Origin: Lamellibrachia columna
Taxonomy: Eukaryota; Annelida; Polychaeta; Sabellida; Siboglinidae
Length of the DNA stretch: 64,000 nt
NCBI GenBank assembly: GCA_963662155.1
Contig: OY759261.1
Coordinates: forward strand, 62,620,917-62,684,916
Direction: 5' to 3'
Below, piece after piece: positions 1-12,999 of this stretch (positions within the stretch are counted from its first letter, which is position 1; the number at the start of each line of letters is the position of its first letter). Both the position numbers and the translations under genes were made by a program. The notes below the pieces were generated by a model. It was not told the origin of the DNA. It searched no databases and worked only from the letters and a program-made list of their open reading frames with translations.

Positions 1-25
1 GGGGGGGTTTATTGAAAGACCACTT

Positions 26-343
26 TCAGTTGTAGTATACTAATATATTGTGTCCATTTGTAATGTCTCCATTACCGTGGCCATCTGGTAAGCAGTTCAT
101 TAATACTTTGTGCATGTTCTCTATCAGATCAATCAATGCATGCACACTTATCACATGCGTGTGATCTCCTTCTATGGGTGAGCTGAACACAGAGCTCTGT
201 GACAACCTGTGTATGCGGCGGCAGATTTCTTGTCTCATCCCTTTGGACATAACATGCAGCGCTTTCTCGAGTGGCGTATTGCACCAGGCGCTGGTTGTGT
301 GAGAATCACCACAAATCAAGCATCTGCAATGCATTTCGCACAT
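26..343 (-). other. Possible degenerate ORF, product unknown
   Basis: A 105-codon minus-strand frame opens with a Cys-rich patch (CEMHCRCLICGDSH) and then shows ordinary amino-acid composition without simple repeats. I do not recognise it. Upstream the frame is closed, and nearby sequence at about 475-490 resembles the end of the MITE found at 2,675. It may be a fragment of a transposon protein or a chance ORF. Confidence 0.2.
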
Positions 344-1063
344 TCCGCTGCGTAAATCTTGTATTCGGCAGGCAAATTAGAATTTGGCCATCCACCAGCT
401 CATGGCCAACCTGTTTCAAAAAGTTTCGGCGTCAACCTCTTCGGTCATTCGTTAACCACACGTGATTCCAGTAGCGTATTTAAAGGGGAGGCCATTGGAC
501 CACCTTGGCTGAAGTTTTTTCCGGTAGTTTCCTGTTGCGCCGCTACAGGAGTCAGACCACTGTAGAGAATTGCATTTGTGGCCGTGTTAACGTTTTGTCT
601 GATTATAATAAAATGTGACCATCAACAATTCTGAATTTTTTTTACAACAATTTCCATTATCTTATTGACATGCTGACCAGATTTTGTCAAAATCACATAC
701 CTCCAGCTATTTTAAAACGCCCCGACGTGCGATGCCCATCAATTGTGACAAAAATAGCCATGTATTCATGATCACACGTGGCCATAGAAGAAAAATTCCC
801 ATAAATCCCTCCTAAAACTTTCAAACAAATGCACTATATCACAGCCTATAACTTCTACAAACAAACCTATGAATATGCCTGCTCACTCGCACTTATGTCA
901 CATCATATGAATTCTTTAAATTCATATCGCAATTTAATACGCCCTACATTCGTGTGAAACAATAAACAGGAAGGTCAACTGTGGTCTTACCCCTACATGG
1001 TATTATGGGTGAATAGGCGTGTCCCCCCACCGGCCTGAGCCGGACCGAAAGAGTGAGGTCCGG
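344..1063. other. No gene seen
   Basis: AT-rich sequence with no supported coding region. Bases near 475-490 look like a decayed MITE end. Confidence 0.5.
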
Positions 1064-1456
1064 TGTGGGGCACACCACTCCCTGTCTGCCACACCACTCC
1101 CTGCCTACCACACCACTCCCTGCCTGCCACACCACTCCCTGTCTGCCACACCACCCCCTGCCTGCCACACCACTCCCTGTCTGCCACACCACTCCCTGCC
1201 TGCCACACCACACCCTGTCTGTCACACCACTCCCTGCCTGCCACACCACTCCCTCTCTGCCATACCACTCCCTGCCTGCCAAACCACTCCCTGCCTGCCA
1301 CACCACTCCCTGTCTGCCACACCACTCCCTGTCTGCCACACCACTCCCTGTCTGCCACACCACTCCCGATCTGCCACACCACTCCCTGCTTGTCACACCA
1401 CTCCTTACCTGCCACACCACTCCCTGTCTGCCACACCGCTCCCTGTCTGCCACCGT
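1064..1456. repeat. 19-bp minisatellite, about 20 copies
   Basis: The unit CACACCACTCCCTGTCTGC recurs every 19 bp with single-base variants. Because 19 is not a multiple of three, all three frames stay open and yield repetitive pseudo-proteins on both strands. It is not coding. Confidence 0.95.
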
Positions 1457-1739
1457 CTGCCAATCAACATAGTGTATTGTCACACCGGGGACTTGTATTC
1501 ACAGTCTCGATTAGCAACGCATAATATGACATATATCGAAGAAGCACTGAGTTAACAGTTATTATGGCAACACAACTTTCACTGAAAAACCTGGGGGTCA
1601 TATTGTCATAGGCTTAATATCCCCAATATTTGAGCGCCCCGGGGTGGTCTGAAGAAAGGACTTAAGGGTTACAATAAGTGCTGATATGAAAGTTTCAGAG
1701 CAGTGTGGTATTGCAGCTTCAGAGGGTAATCATATTCTT
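1457..1739. other. No gene seen
   Basis: Unique-looking sequence with no supported feature. Confidence 0.4.
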
Positions 1740-2330
1740 GGGTTGATGAGGATAAATATAACAAACAAGGAAAAAAGCTAATTTTACCTCTGTATAAAGC
1801 AATAGTTAGGCTTCATTTAGAGTGCTGTATACACGCTTGGAAACCATATCGATACGCTTGAAATAATACAGAGGAGAGTAACTAAAATTATTCCACAACT
1901 GAGAGACCTTAGTTATGAAGAACGACTGAAAGAATACGCTTAGACAACCCGGCGCTTAAGGGGATATCAATTTGTTTTTTAAGATATTGAATGGATATGA
2001 AAATAGTGATAGAAATATTTTTTCTCACTCAAGAAAAATAATAGAACTAGAGGACATGAGGTAACATTAATAAAATATCGGTGTAGATTGGATATCAGGA
2101 AGTATTCGTTCTCACATAGGACAATAAATGAATGTAACAAATTGTCTACGGATTGTGTAACTGCTAGTAGCATGAGTATGTTTAAAAACAAGGTTGACAC
2201 ATATCTCAGGAGGGAGGATTACACATACATTTAAAATGTTGGACTCTCGATACGCCAATGGCTTCCTTGTCCACTTTCCATCTGGGTATTTGCCTTGGAT
2301 GAAAATCTTCTTAAATCTTGTTAAATCTAG
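1740..2330 (+). mobile_element. LINE-A fragment: RT C-terminus and 3' end
   Basis: Broken frames read as the C-terminal part of a non-LTR reverse transcriptase of the CR1-like type: RDLSYEERL near 1,900, then FSHS..., then the final RKYSFSHRTINE region near 2,090-2,130. The 3' end carries the GCCAATGGCTTCCTTGTCC segment also seen at 6,365 and 12,485. It is 5'-truncated, with several frameshifts and stops. Confidence 0.75.
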
Positions 2331-2674
2331 TAACACTCTCGCCTGAATTTGACAGCCACTCAACCGATTGGTCTTGTACCACATCCCATGCTTACATCGC
2401 TCTGACCCCGTTGTTGTCAATACCTTTGAGTTAATTATATGATCTGCCGTCTGCGCCGACTGGTAAACGATGCCTGGACAATGTGAGTGGGACAGGTAAT
2501 TATACTGAACGTTGTAGTACTGCATTATGTTCCGGGTACACGACAATACATGCACAAATTGATTGGTGCACTGGAGGATTCGAATCTGACACGATTCCTA
2601 GCCCAGAGTTGTCTTCGGAATGAATCCACTTTGTAAGAATTCTCCCGATATCAAACCAGCCTTGGTAGTCTAAC
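2331..2674. repeat. Dispersed module M1
   Basis: Contains the CTGCCGTCTGCGCCGACTGG block. Similar copies lie near 6,590, 16,665, 20,465 and 24,195. No coding evidence. Confidence 0.65.
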
Positions 2675-2806
2675 CAGTGGCGTATCTAGGATCTCGAAAA
2701 AAGGGAGGCCACGCTTAGTCACCATGTTCAGTTTACCATGTAGTGGTGCAGCTGGTTACATAAAAAAATACTTTTTTAAACCAAAACCCCCCTAAATACG
2801 CCACTG
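2675..2806. mobile_element. hAT-like MITE
   Basis: Terminal inverted repeats CAGTGGCGTATCTAGG and its complement (one mismatch in 16) bound a 132-bp element. Candidate 8-bp duplications flank it: AGTCTAAC on the left and AGTCTATT on the right, six of eight matching. The CAGTGGCG terminus and 8-bp duplication are typical of non-autonomous hAT elements. It has no coding capacity. Decayed copies occur near 6,815, 9,220, 12,583, 16,885, 17,585 and 25,260, and in reverse orientation near 37,880. Confidence 0.65.
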
Positions 2807-3472
2807 AGTCTATTATCAATAATAGTGGACACATTGGAAATCGTCAAGTGGTCTTTTATGCTGGCAAGCGAGATAAAATCTTCTGAAATCATTGCACACG
2901 CACAGGCAGCGCCTACGTAAGCATACCAGGTAATAGCTGATCAACCTACCAAACTCTGACAAAGTGAAAATCTGCGGATAAAAAACAACACAACATGCAC
3001 TTACCTTTTATATGGTCGATAACGAGCAGTTCTGTCGCAATTTTTGTTCGAATAACTCTTCTATGTGGAAAGGTTGGGTCCACAACGAACACCGCGATTT
3101 GCAGTAGCCCGTTCTCGGTGAGCCATTTACTCAAATATCACAGTAGCTGGTTAATGCTAGCTACTTTAGGTTAGATCTGTGCCGCATTCATTGAACAGGC
3201 ATTGACACCGTCATGGGTATTATTAAAGATATCTGATACGTTTGTGTGGCAGGCTTACTGAATGGTTCGCCTGCTAATATGTGTTGTCGTCAATGTGCTG
3301 TCTAAATATCGCCGAGGCCAGAGTTCCTCTATCGTGCTCTGGCCTGGTGCACAAACAGTGTATAGATCATCGTACGTAGTTATATAAGTATTGTATGTAT
3401 GTGACCGAACATTATTCGCGCAGTAATTGCAGCGTAGCTAAATGCTTTCCGGTTTTGTACTTGCGTACTGTG
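2807..3472. repeat. Dispersed module M2
   Basis: Shares the GTGAGCCATTTACTCAAAT and GATCT...TATCC blocks with 9,590, 17,925, 26,095 and 28,690. No gene seen. Confidence 0.6.
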
Positions 3473-3501
3473 CGTGCGTGCGTGCGTGCGTGCGTGCGCG
3501 C

Positions 3502-3589
<88 letters not shown>

Positions 3590-3592
3590 GTA
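3473..3592. repeat. (GTGC)n microsatellite
   Basis: About 30 tetranucleotide copies with a short CGCG interruption. ORFs here on both strands (Ala-Cys-Val-Arg or Ala-Arg-Thr-His repeats) are translations of the repeat. Confidence 0.97.
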
Positions 3593-3885
3593 TTTGCTTG
3601 TGTGTATGTATGTTTCATACCCGGATTTCAAAGGATTGAAAAATACTATATGGATTGTTGCCAGCACTGAGAACAGAATAGGTGGGCTCAGTTGATCAGT
3701 TCACAGATTAAACGGTCATATACAGTGAGTCGCTGTGACGAATCTATTATGATGTGGTACGCTTGGCTTGGCAAGGACTGATATATTGTCTTTCACGTGA
3801 ATGATGTGCCGTTTACTTGGATCAACATAGCGGACATTTTGGCGGGAGAATCTTGGTGCAGCAGTGGCTTGAATTTGGTGCAATG
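3593..3885. other. No gene seen
   Basis: Ordinary AT-rich sequence without a supported feature. Confidence 0.4.
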
Positions 3886-4240
3886 AATTGTCAGAAAAAG
3901 TGTGGAATATCGATAAGAATAAGTATTGCTATTACATATATGTTATACATAAAAAAAAATTAATCGGAGGCAGTATTTCAGCGTAAGTTAGTCCCGGACT
4001 CCGGCAGGGAAGTGATAATAGGGTTTGTTTACAGTTCGAGAATTAAGGTAGCATAGTAAATTGTCAGAAAGAGTGGAATATTCAGTATTACTATTACACA
4101 TAACTTATACATAAACTTGTTATAGACATGTATTAAGAAACCGCTTTTGTTAACAGAGGCAGTATTTTGAGGTAGCTATTCCCGGACTCAAATTCAGCGA
4201 GTGATAAAGTGGTTGTTTAGAGTTCGTGAATTAAATTGGT
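3886..4240. repeat. Imperfect tandem repeat, unit about 172 bp
   Basis: Two diverged copies share, in order, AATTGTCAGAAA, TATTACTATTACA, GAGGCAGTATTT, TCCCGGACTC and an AGTTCG...GAATTAA tail. They begin near 3,886 and 4,058. No protein can be supported. Confidence 0.65.
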
Positions 4241-4419
4241 GTATCAAACTATCGTTTATAGTGTTGAACATATATAAGATAAAGTGATCAATTTACATAA
4301 ATTACATACATAAGGTACTATTTGACATAGTTATAATAAACATTTTCGGTAAAAAAGAAGCTTTGTAGATAGAACATCTCGTTTGTGGCGAAGACAGCAG
4401 AGCGCTTCGTCGCACGGCA

Positions 4420-5130
4420 GTTACAACACTTCCTCGATGAAAACGGCATATACGCAGTCTACCAGAGGCCATATCGACCAAAGGACCACGTTACAGCGCT
4501 GAGACGATGTTCTTGCGCATCCACAGTAATGTGGCACAGTTGATCGACGAACGTCGGGTGCTACTAGAATTTTCTGCTGCGTTTGACACACTTGACGACG
4601 CTGTACTGCTGTGACGCCTGCGCGGTTATGGTATCTGTGGCGACGCACATGCTTGGCTGGCATCCTACCTGCAGGGCCGAACCTCTATGGTGCGCGTCAA
4701 GAAAGACGTTTCAGAGCGCAGTGTCATCAGGACTGGAGTACCGCAAGGGCCGGTTCTCCGACCAATACTCTTCAACATCTACATTGCACCAATAGCGAAG
4801 CTTCTCCAACAACACATTACACAACACCTTCTGTATACTGACGACACGCAGTTGTACGTCGACTTTCCACCGGCACCAACGAAGCACGCATATGCACTTG
4901 CGCGTATGGGGGCCTGTGTCTGAGACGTTAAACATTTGGATCTGTGACAATGGGCTAAACCTCAACGGGACAAAATCGCAGGCCATTATCATAAGATCAC
5001 CCAGCCTCTGCGCGCCAATAATAATAATAACACGCATCGACATCTGCGGCAGCTTGTGGCGACATCTGCCGTAGTCAGAGACCTTGGGTTCGCCATAGAC
5101 GCGGATCTCTCGATGGCGGCACAAGTATGC
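4420..5130 (+). mobile_element. LINE-C reverse transcriptase fragment
   Basis: Plus-strand frames read FSAAFDTLDDAVLL (about 4,565), RGYGICGDAHAWLASYLQGR (about 4,620-4,680), TGVPQGPVLRPILFNIYI (about 4,732-4,790) and YTDDTQLYVDF (about 4,835-4,865, carrying the catalytic DD pair). This is the finger-palm part of a CR1/L2/jockey-type non-LTR reverse transcriptase. Stops and frameshifts make it a dead fragment. Confidence 0.8.
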
Positions 5131-5284
5131 ACACACTAACACTAACACACACACACTAACGATCGGTACAACCAATTGCTTAGTACATTCATTAGTTACT
5201 TTCAGAATCGACTAAAGCAACGCTATGCTGTACGGAATATCAGACCGTTTACTCCACCGCCTTGAGTTGGTCCAGCACTCGGCG

Positions 5285-6060
<776 letters not shown>

Positions 6061-6074
6061 GTTGCAATTTAACT

Positions 6075-6445
6075 AAAACTGAAATTGAAGTTTTTAAGAT
6101 ATTGAATGGGTATGAAAATATTGATTGAAATATTTTTTCTCACTCAAGAAAGGTAATAGAACTAGAGGACATGAGGTAACATTAGTAAAAGGTCGGTCTA
6201 GATTGGATATCAGGAAGTATTCGTTCTCACAGAGGACAATAAATGAATGAAACAAATTATCTACAGATTGTGTAAATGCTAGTAGCGTGAAGACGTTTAA
6301 AAACAAGGTTGACGCATATATCAGGAGGGCGAATTACACATATATTTAAAATGTTGGGCTCTCGATAAGCCAATGACTCCCTTGTCCACTTGCCATCTGG
6401 GCTTTTGCCTTTGATGAAAATCTAGTAACACTCTCGCCTGAATGT
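6075..6445 (+). mobile_element. LINE-A 3' end fragment
   Basis: A second LINE-A piece in the opposite orientation to its neighbour. It holds the last RT residues (SHSRKVIELEDM..., RLDIRKYSFSHRTINE) and the shared 3' end ending near GATGAAAATCTAG. Closely similar to 1,980-2,330. Confidence 0.75.
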
Positions 6446-7990
6446 TCAGGCCACTCAACCGATTGATCTTGTACCACATCTCATGCCTACATCGTTTGTC
6501 TCTCGCCACACAAAAATTACAAAAAGAACGATCTCACACATTGTTCTGACCACGTTATTGTCAATACCTTTGACTCAATTATATGATCTGCCGTCTGCGC
6601 CGACTGGAAAACGACGCCTGGACAATGTAAGTGGGACAGATAATTATACTGAACGTTGTATTATTGCATTATGTTCCGGGTACACGACAATACATGCACA
6701 GATTGATTGGTATATTGCAGGATTCGTATCTGACACGATTCCCAGCCCAGAGTCGTCTTCGGCACGAATCCACTTTGTAAGAATTGTCCCGAAATCAAAC
6801 AAGCATATGTAGTCTACCCACTTGCGTATATATGATCTCACAAAAAGAGAGGCCACGCTTAGTCACCATGTTTAGTTTACCATATTAGAGGCGCAATAGG
6901 TAACATACACACACTGTAACTGTTTTAAACCAAAGCCCCCAATATACGCCACTGAGCCTATTACCAATAACAGTGGACACGTTGGAAAGTGTCCAGTGGT
7001 ATTTTATGCTGGTTACTCCAGGCATGAGTGATCATATAACCATGATTTATAACGTTAATGAAAACACAGGCTTAAAGATCGCGTAACTAAATTAAAACCT
7101 GATACCAACACCAACTCACATTAGATTCCAGATTAACCTAGTCGAACCTTGCCACTGAATACTTCAATAGTCCTAAGCATAATTAAAGGAACTACAGGGC
7201 CGTGTAAACCGAAACAGCCTACAGCATGCTTATTCGGCCGAAACACTCTTCGCTACTGCACAACCCAATCACTACTACACTCTTTAACCGCCTTGAAATA
7301 AGGCAATAATATGTTGCCAGATTTGTTAAACTTGACTACAGACGAAGAAGGCAAAGAAAGGCAAAAACCATGACCTTCGTACAACATGATTGGGGTAAGT
7401 CCCCCTCCAGATGTACTAAACCCATCGCGAGACCGCGAACACTACTTAGCCCTTATGTGCCTCATATATGTGGTAGTCCATTCATTAAACCCAACATGGA
7501 ATACAATCCCAGTAAAATCACCGAAATAAAAAGAACCAAATATTTCCAAGAAGCCATTGTGAGGCTTGCGTTCACATATCCCACTTACCTCCACCAACTA
7601 TAAACATTAGCCACATACACCAGGGAAACTAACTTTGATAAGCGAAAAACACTTCTGTGAAGCCTGGCTCCGAGCACCCATATATATGTCAGGGGAAATC
7701 CACCAACATGTCTAACAATCCACACGAGGATTCCGAACAAACCTTTACAAAATTTATAAAACAAAAAATCTTCTTTTTTGCAAAACTTTGTTGTTTCACT
7801 ATTATATATTTTACCCCCCTTCCAAAAAAACTAAGAATGGGCTATTTTTAGTATCTACTTGAGACTTGAGTATCACAACTCCTCTTGTGTCATAGTTTAT
7901 CTTCATGGCTCTACAACCGCCAACTGTTCTTTTCAGTGGTAGCTTAGTCACCCATGTCACCCCTGAAGAAAATATCAACAGCTACTTACA
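6446..7990. repeat. Modules M1 and M3, no gene
   Basis: About 6,540-6,810 repeats module M1. A decayed MITE lies near 6,815-6,955. About 7,020-7,860 (module M3, marker CCACAGGGCCGTGTAAACCG or a variant) matches 26,700-27,440 closely, and the LINE-B fragment follows in both places. The 62-109-codon ORFs here have no recognisable content. Confidence 0.55.
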
Positions 7991-9185
7991 CAATCCTCCG
8001 TCAGAAACATGCCAGGTTCAGAAGAGGCAAGTCATGCATCGACCACATTTCACGTTACGTCAGATTTTAGAATAAAGCACGCAATGGAACAGTACGATCT
8101 ACATTGCATTTTTTATTTTGAAAAGGCCTTTGACAGCCTTCACAGAGAATCCTTGTGGAGAATACTATGTCACTACGGGATCCCACAGAAGGTGATAAAT
8201 GTGATCTCAAGATACTCTACACAGACGTCCAGTGCCAAGTCGCCTGTAACAACCACTTGACAGACAGCTGCTTCAGCATCAAATAAGGAGTAAAGCAAGG
8301 ATGCATTCTCTCACCATTTCTTTTCATCCTCGCCATTGACTGGCTGATGACAGAAATCACCAAAGATGGAAATAAGGGCATCAGACGGACACGTACCTCA
8401 ATCCTGGAAGACTTGGACTATGCAGTGATACCATACTGCTCTTTAGCAGACACAAGGACATGCAAAAACAGATGGACAAACTCACAACAACAGCACCACA
8501 GATCGGGATTCAGCTCATCACAACAAAAACCAAACTGATAAGGTACAACAACAAGACAGATAACCCCGTTACCATGATCAACAGTGATGCCTTCGAAGAG
8601 GTTCATGACTTTGCATAGCTGGGAAGCAAAATCCCAACAGATGGAGACTCATAAGATGTTATGGCTATAATCAGACAGGCAAGCCAGACTTTCGCTATGC
8701 TGAAGCCCATCTGGAAATCTAAGCAACAAAACTGAGACTGTACAACAGTAATGTTCTCAGTGTAATTCTCTTCAGCTCCGTGTGCTGGAAACTGACAGCC
8801 AAACTAGCACACAAGCTCGAGACCTTTCAAAACAGGTGTCTATGGAAGATCCTAGGGGTATGTTGGCCCAACACCATCACCAATGAAGAGCTGCTCCGCA
8901 AAACAAAACGCAACATCCGTGGCCACACAGATAAAGAGGTAAAGATAGAGATAACTTGGGCACGTGTGCCGAATATCACCAGGCGCACTGCCCAAGACAG
9001 TCTTACACTGGACAGCGGATGGCAGAAGGAGACGTGGTCGCTCGAAAGAAACATAGAGATGAACAGTGGAGAAGGAGATTAAAGAAAGCGGCCTGACATG
9101 GGACACCATCAGCAAACGGACTGCAGACCGACAGCAGTGGCGCTCTCTTGTTGATGCCTTATGTGCCACCGGGCACGAAGAGGAT
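7990..9185 (+). mobile_element. LINE-B reverse transcriptase, C-terminal half
   Basis: Plus-strand frames read FEKAFDSLHRESLWRILCHYGI (8,110-8,190), KQGCILSPFLFILAIDW (about 8,292-8,345), a damaged catalytic segment LEDLDYA (about 8,405), then CWKLTAKLAHKLETFQNRCL (8,783 onward), a GHT... thumb region and the last residues ADRQQWRSLVDALCATGHEED (9,123-9,185). At least five frameshifts or stops are visible. A second copy of the family is at 27,649-28,570. Confidence 0.82.
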
Positions 9186-11189
9186 AAAACCGAACTGGAC
9201 GTAGTCACCCATGAGTTCACCATGGTACCGTGTAGTACCAAAAAAACAAAAACAATAATAAATATAAGCCAAAGGAGTGGGGCGTGCTCCCCTAAATACG
9301 CCACTGGTTCTGTTCCTGGTCCGTAAACATACAGGTAATTTGACCTCATATTCAAGCCATCTAGCTGAGCCATTGAAGGCAATTGCTGACCAACCTACCA
9401 AAGTCTGACGAAATGAAAATCTGCGGATAAAAAAATGCCACAAAATGCACTTACCTCTTAATGGCCGAAAATGTGTAGTTCTGTCACGATCTATGTTCGA
9501 ATAACCCTTCTAGGACTAAGGTGGAAAGGTTGGGCCGACAACGAATAACGCGATTGTCGGCTTAAGCTTCGCAGTAGCCCTGTATCTGCGTCAGTGAACT
9601 ATTTATTCAAATGTCACAATAGCTGGTTAATGCTAACTACTTTAGGTTAGATCTTTATCCATTATTCGTTGAGCGGAAGAATGTGTCGCATTCATCGAAC
9701 AAGCATTCACATCGACAGGGGTATTATTAATGATATCTGATGTGGTTTTGTGGCAAGCGTACTGAAAGGCACGCCACACAGGTGATCATTGTGAAGGCAC
9801 CAGGAAGAACGTGTCGCATCACGTTGCATGCATACACGCGTTCACACATAATCGCACGTTGGTCGTTCTATGTATCTTCCCACTAATACGTATTGTCGTC
9901 AATGGTCAGTTTGTCTAAATATCGCCGAAGCCAGACTTGCTATATCGTGCTCGGACCTGTTGTACAAAACGGTGTTTAAGTCCTCGTACCGCAATAGACA
10001 GTATGTGTCTTCGCGCAGTAATTGCAGCGTGGCTTAAACCTTCCCGGAGAAGTCGAGTTGGCGTTAGAATGCCAGGGGGTGACGTGTGAAGCGCTTTGGG
10101 GGGGTCCTCGGGACCGGGTACAGCGCTGTATAAGAACTACTCGTATCTCTGCCGACATCAGCCAGGCCAACCATGCGTGACGATCAGGAAGTTGGCTCTT
10201 TGTGCGTCGACTACCACCTGTTGGCAACTGTGGTCGTAAACACCAGACCCCGTGTGCCCTGCACTCATGAATGTGGCTAATGTTAAGTTCCCTTCATATC
10301 TCACCAACCATTTAAGTAAGCTTCGTTTCGCCAAATCTATGGCTGTATTTTGAAACGGTCCTTGTCATAAATGGATTGTTAGATTTAAATAGTTTAGGGA
10401 TGGTCAACACGACGTTTAATGGACAAATTATAGATCGTCGAGGATGTACATTTTGAGTGTATTGTACAATTGCGAAAAGGATTTATCCAAATACCGAGTG
10501 CTAATCGAACCACCAGTGTTGCTGTCCATTATGTGCTGAACGCGAGAGGAAACAGTGATGAATATAACATTAATCTCAACCTCCCATCTCCCTCTTGTCT
10601 TGGAAGATAACGTCCTAGTATTTTTGAGAGTCCACCTCCCACCATTTCTCAAGACCAACCTCCCACTTCCTGCCACACCCCACTCGATAAATGCGGTAGT
10701 CTATTCATTAATCCAATATGGAATACCATCCCAGCAAAAATCACAGAAATAAAAGACCCAAATATTTCCAAGAATATGTTGCTTGCATTCACGTATCCCA
10801 TTCACCTCCACAAACTATAAAACATTAGCCACATGCACCAGGGAAACTAACTCTGGTTTGTGAAGAACAGGTCCGAGCAGCCGTACACATGTCAGGGGAA
10901 ATATCTATATACTAAATCAAACAAACGCCACAAGGACCCTGAACACAATTTTCCAAAATCGTCGTCGGGTTTAATAGGAACTGTCCTACCAGTTTTACCT
11001 GAACACAATCATCTCTCTAACTAATGAGTTACACCACGCGTGTGATATATTCAGTTATTTATTGTTCACTGGTTAATGCAACAATATAGTCAAATAAACA
11101 TCATGTTATTAAATTTGAGGGGCATAACTCATATCAATTGGGGCAGTTATTTGTAACTCCTGAAATGGTTGCAAAGAAAATTAACAAAA
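9186..11189. repeat. Dispersed modules, no gene
   Basis: Right half of a MITE (9,220-9,306), then the module running TTTGACCTCATATTCAAGCC (9,340) and M2 (9,590-10,020). The block GGGATGGTCAACACGAC (10,396) recurs at 18,648 and 29,346. Short ORFs are not supported. Confidence 0.55.
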
Positions 11190-11725
11190 TGAAAGATAAT
11201 AAGTAACCTGGAATTGATGGAATCACTAGAAGAAGGAGTATTTCCTTCAGAATGGAAAGAAAAAATTACGTTGTTAGTTAAGAAGTGATCGAGGAACAAG
11301 TCAGAAAATTACTGACCAGTGAGTTTAACATGAGTTATATACAAATCATTAGAAACGTTAATTAAAGACCACATGGTGAAATTCATTGTAGAACATAAAT
11401 AAATGCATAAATATCTAACCGATATCTTATATTTTTCGAAAGAAACGACAAAGTGGGTAGATGATGGGTCACCAGTGGATGTTGTCTACATAGATTTCAG
11501 AAAGCCTTCGATAAAGTGCCACATCATAGAGTGTTACTTAAGTTAAAAGCCCACGGTATTGGTGATGGTATAATCAACTTGATAAAAAATTTGCTTACAG
11601 ACAGAAGACAGAGAGTAATAGTAGATAGTAAGATTTCTGACTGCAAATATGTTTTAAGGATCGGTATTGGGATATATGTGTGTGTGCGTGCGTGCGTGCG
11701 AGCGTGCGTGCGTGCGTGCGAGCGA

Positions 11726-11824
<99 letters not shown>

Positions 11825-12500
11825 TCCGTGTGTATGTGTTCGTGTGATTTAGAAGACGATATATCTAGCAAAGTACTGGAATTTGCAGATGACACAAAAG
11901 TATTAAGAAAGGTTAAACAAAGTTTACAGGATGATCTAGACAAATTGGTCAAATTGTTTGAAAAATGGCAAATGTTATTACATTTTGGGAAGTGTACATG
12001 CATAACCCTGTACAAAGCAATATTAAGGCCACATTTGGAATAATATATACAAGTCTGCAGACCATATGGTAAGAAGGACATAGATAAGCTAGAAAGAATA
12101 CAACGAAGAGCAGCTAAAATTAGTCAAGACCTGAGAGACCTTAGTTATGAAAGCCGCTTAATAGAACACCAGAGAGGAAACTAAGAGGAGACAAAACAGA
12201 TTATTTTTTTAATATTGAATGGTTATTTGGATGTTGATAGTAATATGTTCTTTAAACTTAAAAAAGGCATTAGAACCAGAGGACATAAAGCAGCATTAGT
12301 TAAGGAACAGTGTAGGTTGGACAAGAGAAAGTACTCATTCTCACAGAGGGTGATAAATGAATAGAATAAACTGTCAAATAATTGTGTTAATGCTAGTAGT
12401 GTGAATATATTTAAAATAAAATTGACAGATATTTGATAAGGGTGGGCTGTACGTAGATGAACATTTGTTTGACCTCTCAATAAGCCAATGGCTTCGTTGT
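11190..12500 (+). mobile_element. LINE-A copy with (GTGC)n inside the RT
   Basis: Broken plus-strand frames: a finger region near 11,200-11,400, VDDGSPVDVVYIDF and HHRVLLKLKAHGIGDGIINLI (11,460-11,580), then DCKYVL. A (GTGC)n tract at 11,685-11,825 follows, then DLEDDISSKVLEFADDTKVL (11,850-11,910) with the catalytic ADD. The C-terminus (RDLSYE...) and the 3' end (GCCAATGGCTTCGTTGTCC, 12,485) complete it. Confidence 0.85.
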
Positions 12501-12582
12501 CCACTTGCCACCCAAAAAATCTTGTTTTTTAATTTTTTTTATTAACTTTACATATAAGATGGCCTTTTGATAGAATCAGTGG

Positions 12583-12865
12583 CGTATCTAGGATCTCGCA
12601 AAGGGGAGGCCAAAGGGGGAGGCCAAAGGGGGAGGCCAAATGGGAAGGCCAAAAGGGGAGGCCAAAGGGGGAGGCCAAGGGGGAGGCCAAGGGGGAGGCC
12701 AAAAGGGGAGGCCAAAGGGGGAGGCCAAAGGGTTAGGCCAAAGGGGGAGGCCAAAGGGGGAGGCCAAGGGGGAGGCCAAGGGGGAGGCCAAAAGGGGAGG
12801 CCAAAGGGGAGGCCAAAGGGGAGGCCAAAGGAGAGGCCAAAGGGGGAGGCCAAGGGAGGAAGCTT
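12583..12865. repeat. MITE end with a GGGGAGGCC minisatellite expansion
   Basis: CAGTGGCGTATCTAGGATCT at 12,583 is the left terminus of the hAT-like MITE. The next motif, normally a single GGGAGGCC, is here amplified about 20-fold (units of 12-15 bp, e.g. AAAGGGGGAGGCC) to 12,855. The collagen-like ORFs in both strands are repeat translations. Confidence 0.85.
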
Positions 12866-12999
12866 AGTCACGGATTAGTTTGCCATGTTAACATGCAGTG
12901 TGGCAACATGTTACACACGAAAACAAATCAAACATTTAAGCCAAGGGGCATAGCCCAATTGCCTCCCCATAAACACCCACCTGATAGAACAATTACACT
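12866..12999. other. Remainder of the MITE, truncated
   Basis: Sequence continues as MITE interior (TTAGTCAC..., GCCAAGGGGCATAGCCC) but lacks the CGCCACTG right terminus. Confidence 0.45.

Noticed and set aside
1019..1555. Three overlapping 139-178-codon plus-strand ORFs and their minus-strand mirrors
   Set aside because: They are translations of the 19-bp minisatellite; all frames are open because of the repeat.
3380..3695. ORFs of Ala-Cys-Val-Arg and Ala-Arg-Thr-His repeats (also 11,516-12,081 and 32,196-32,383)
   Set aside because: (GTGC)n microsatellites; the ORFs only extend into flanking sequence by chance or into LINE remnants.
12548..12878. Collagen-like Gly-Arg-Pro-Lys ORFs on both strands
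   Set aside because: Repeat translation of the GGGGAGGCC minisatellite inside a MITE.
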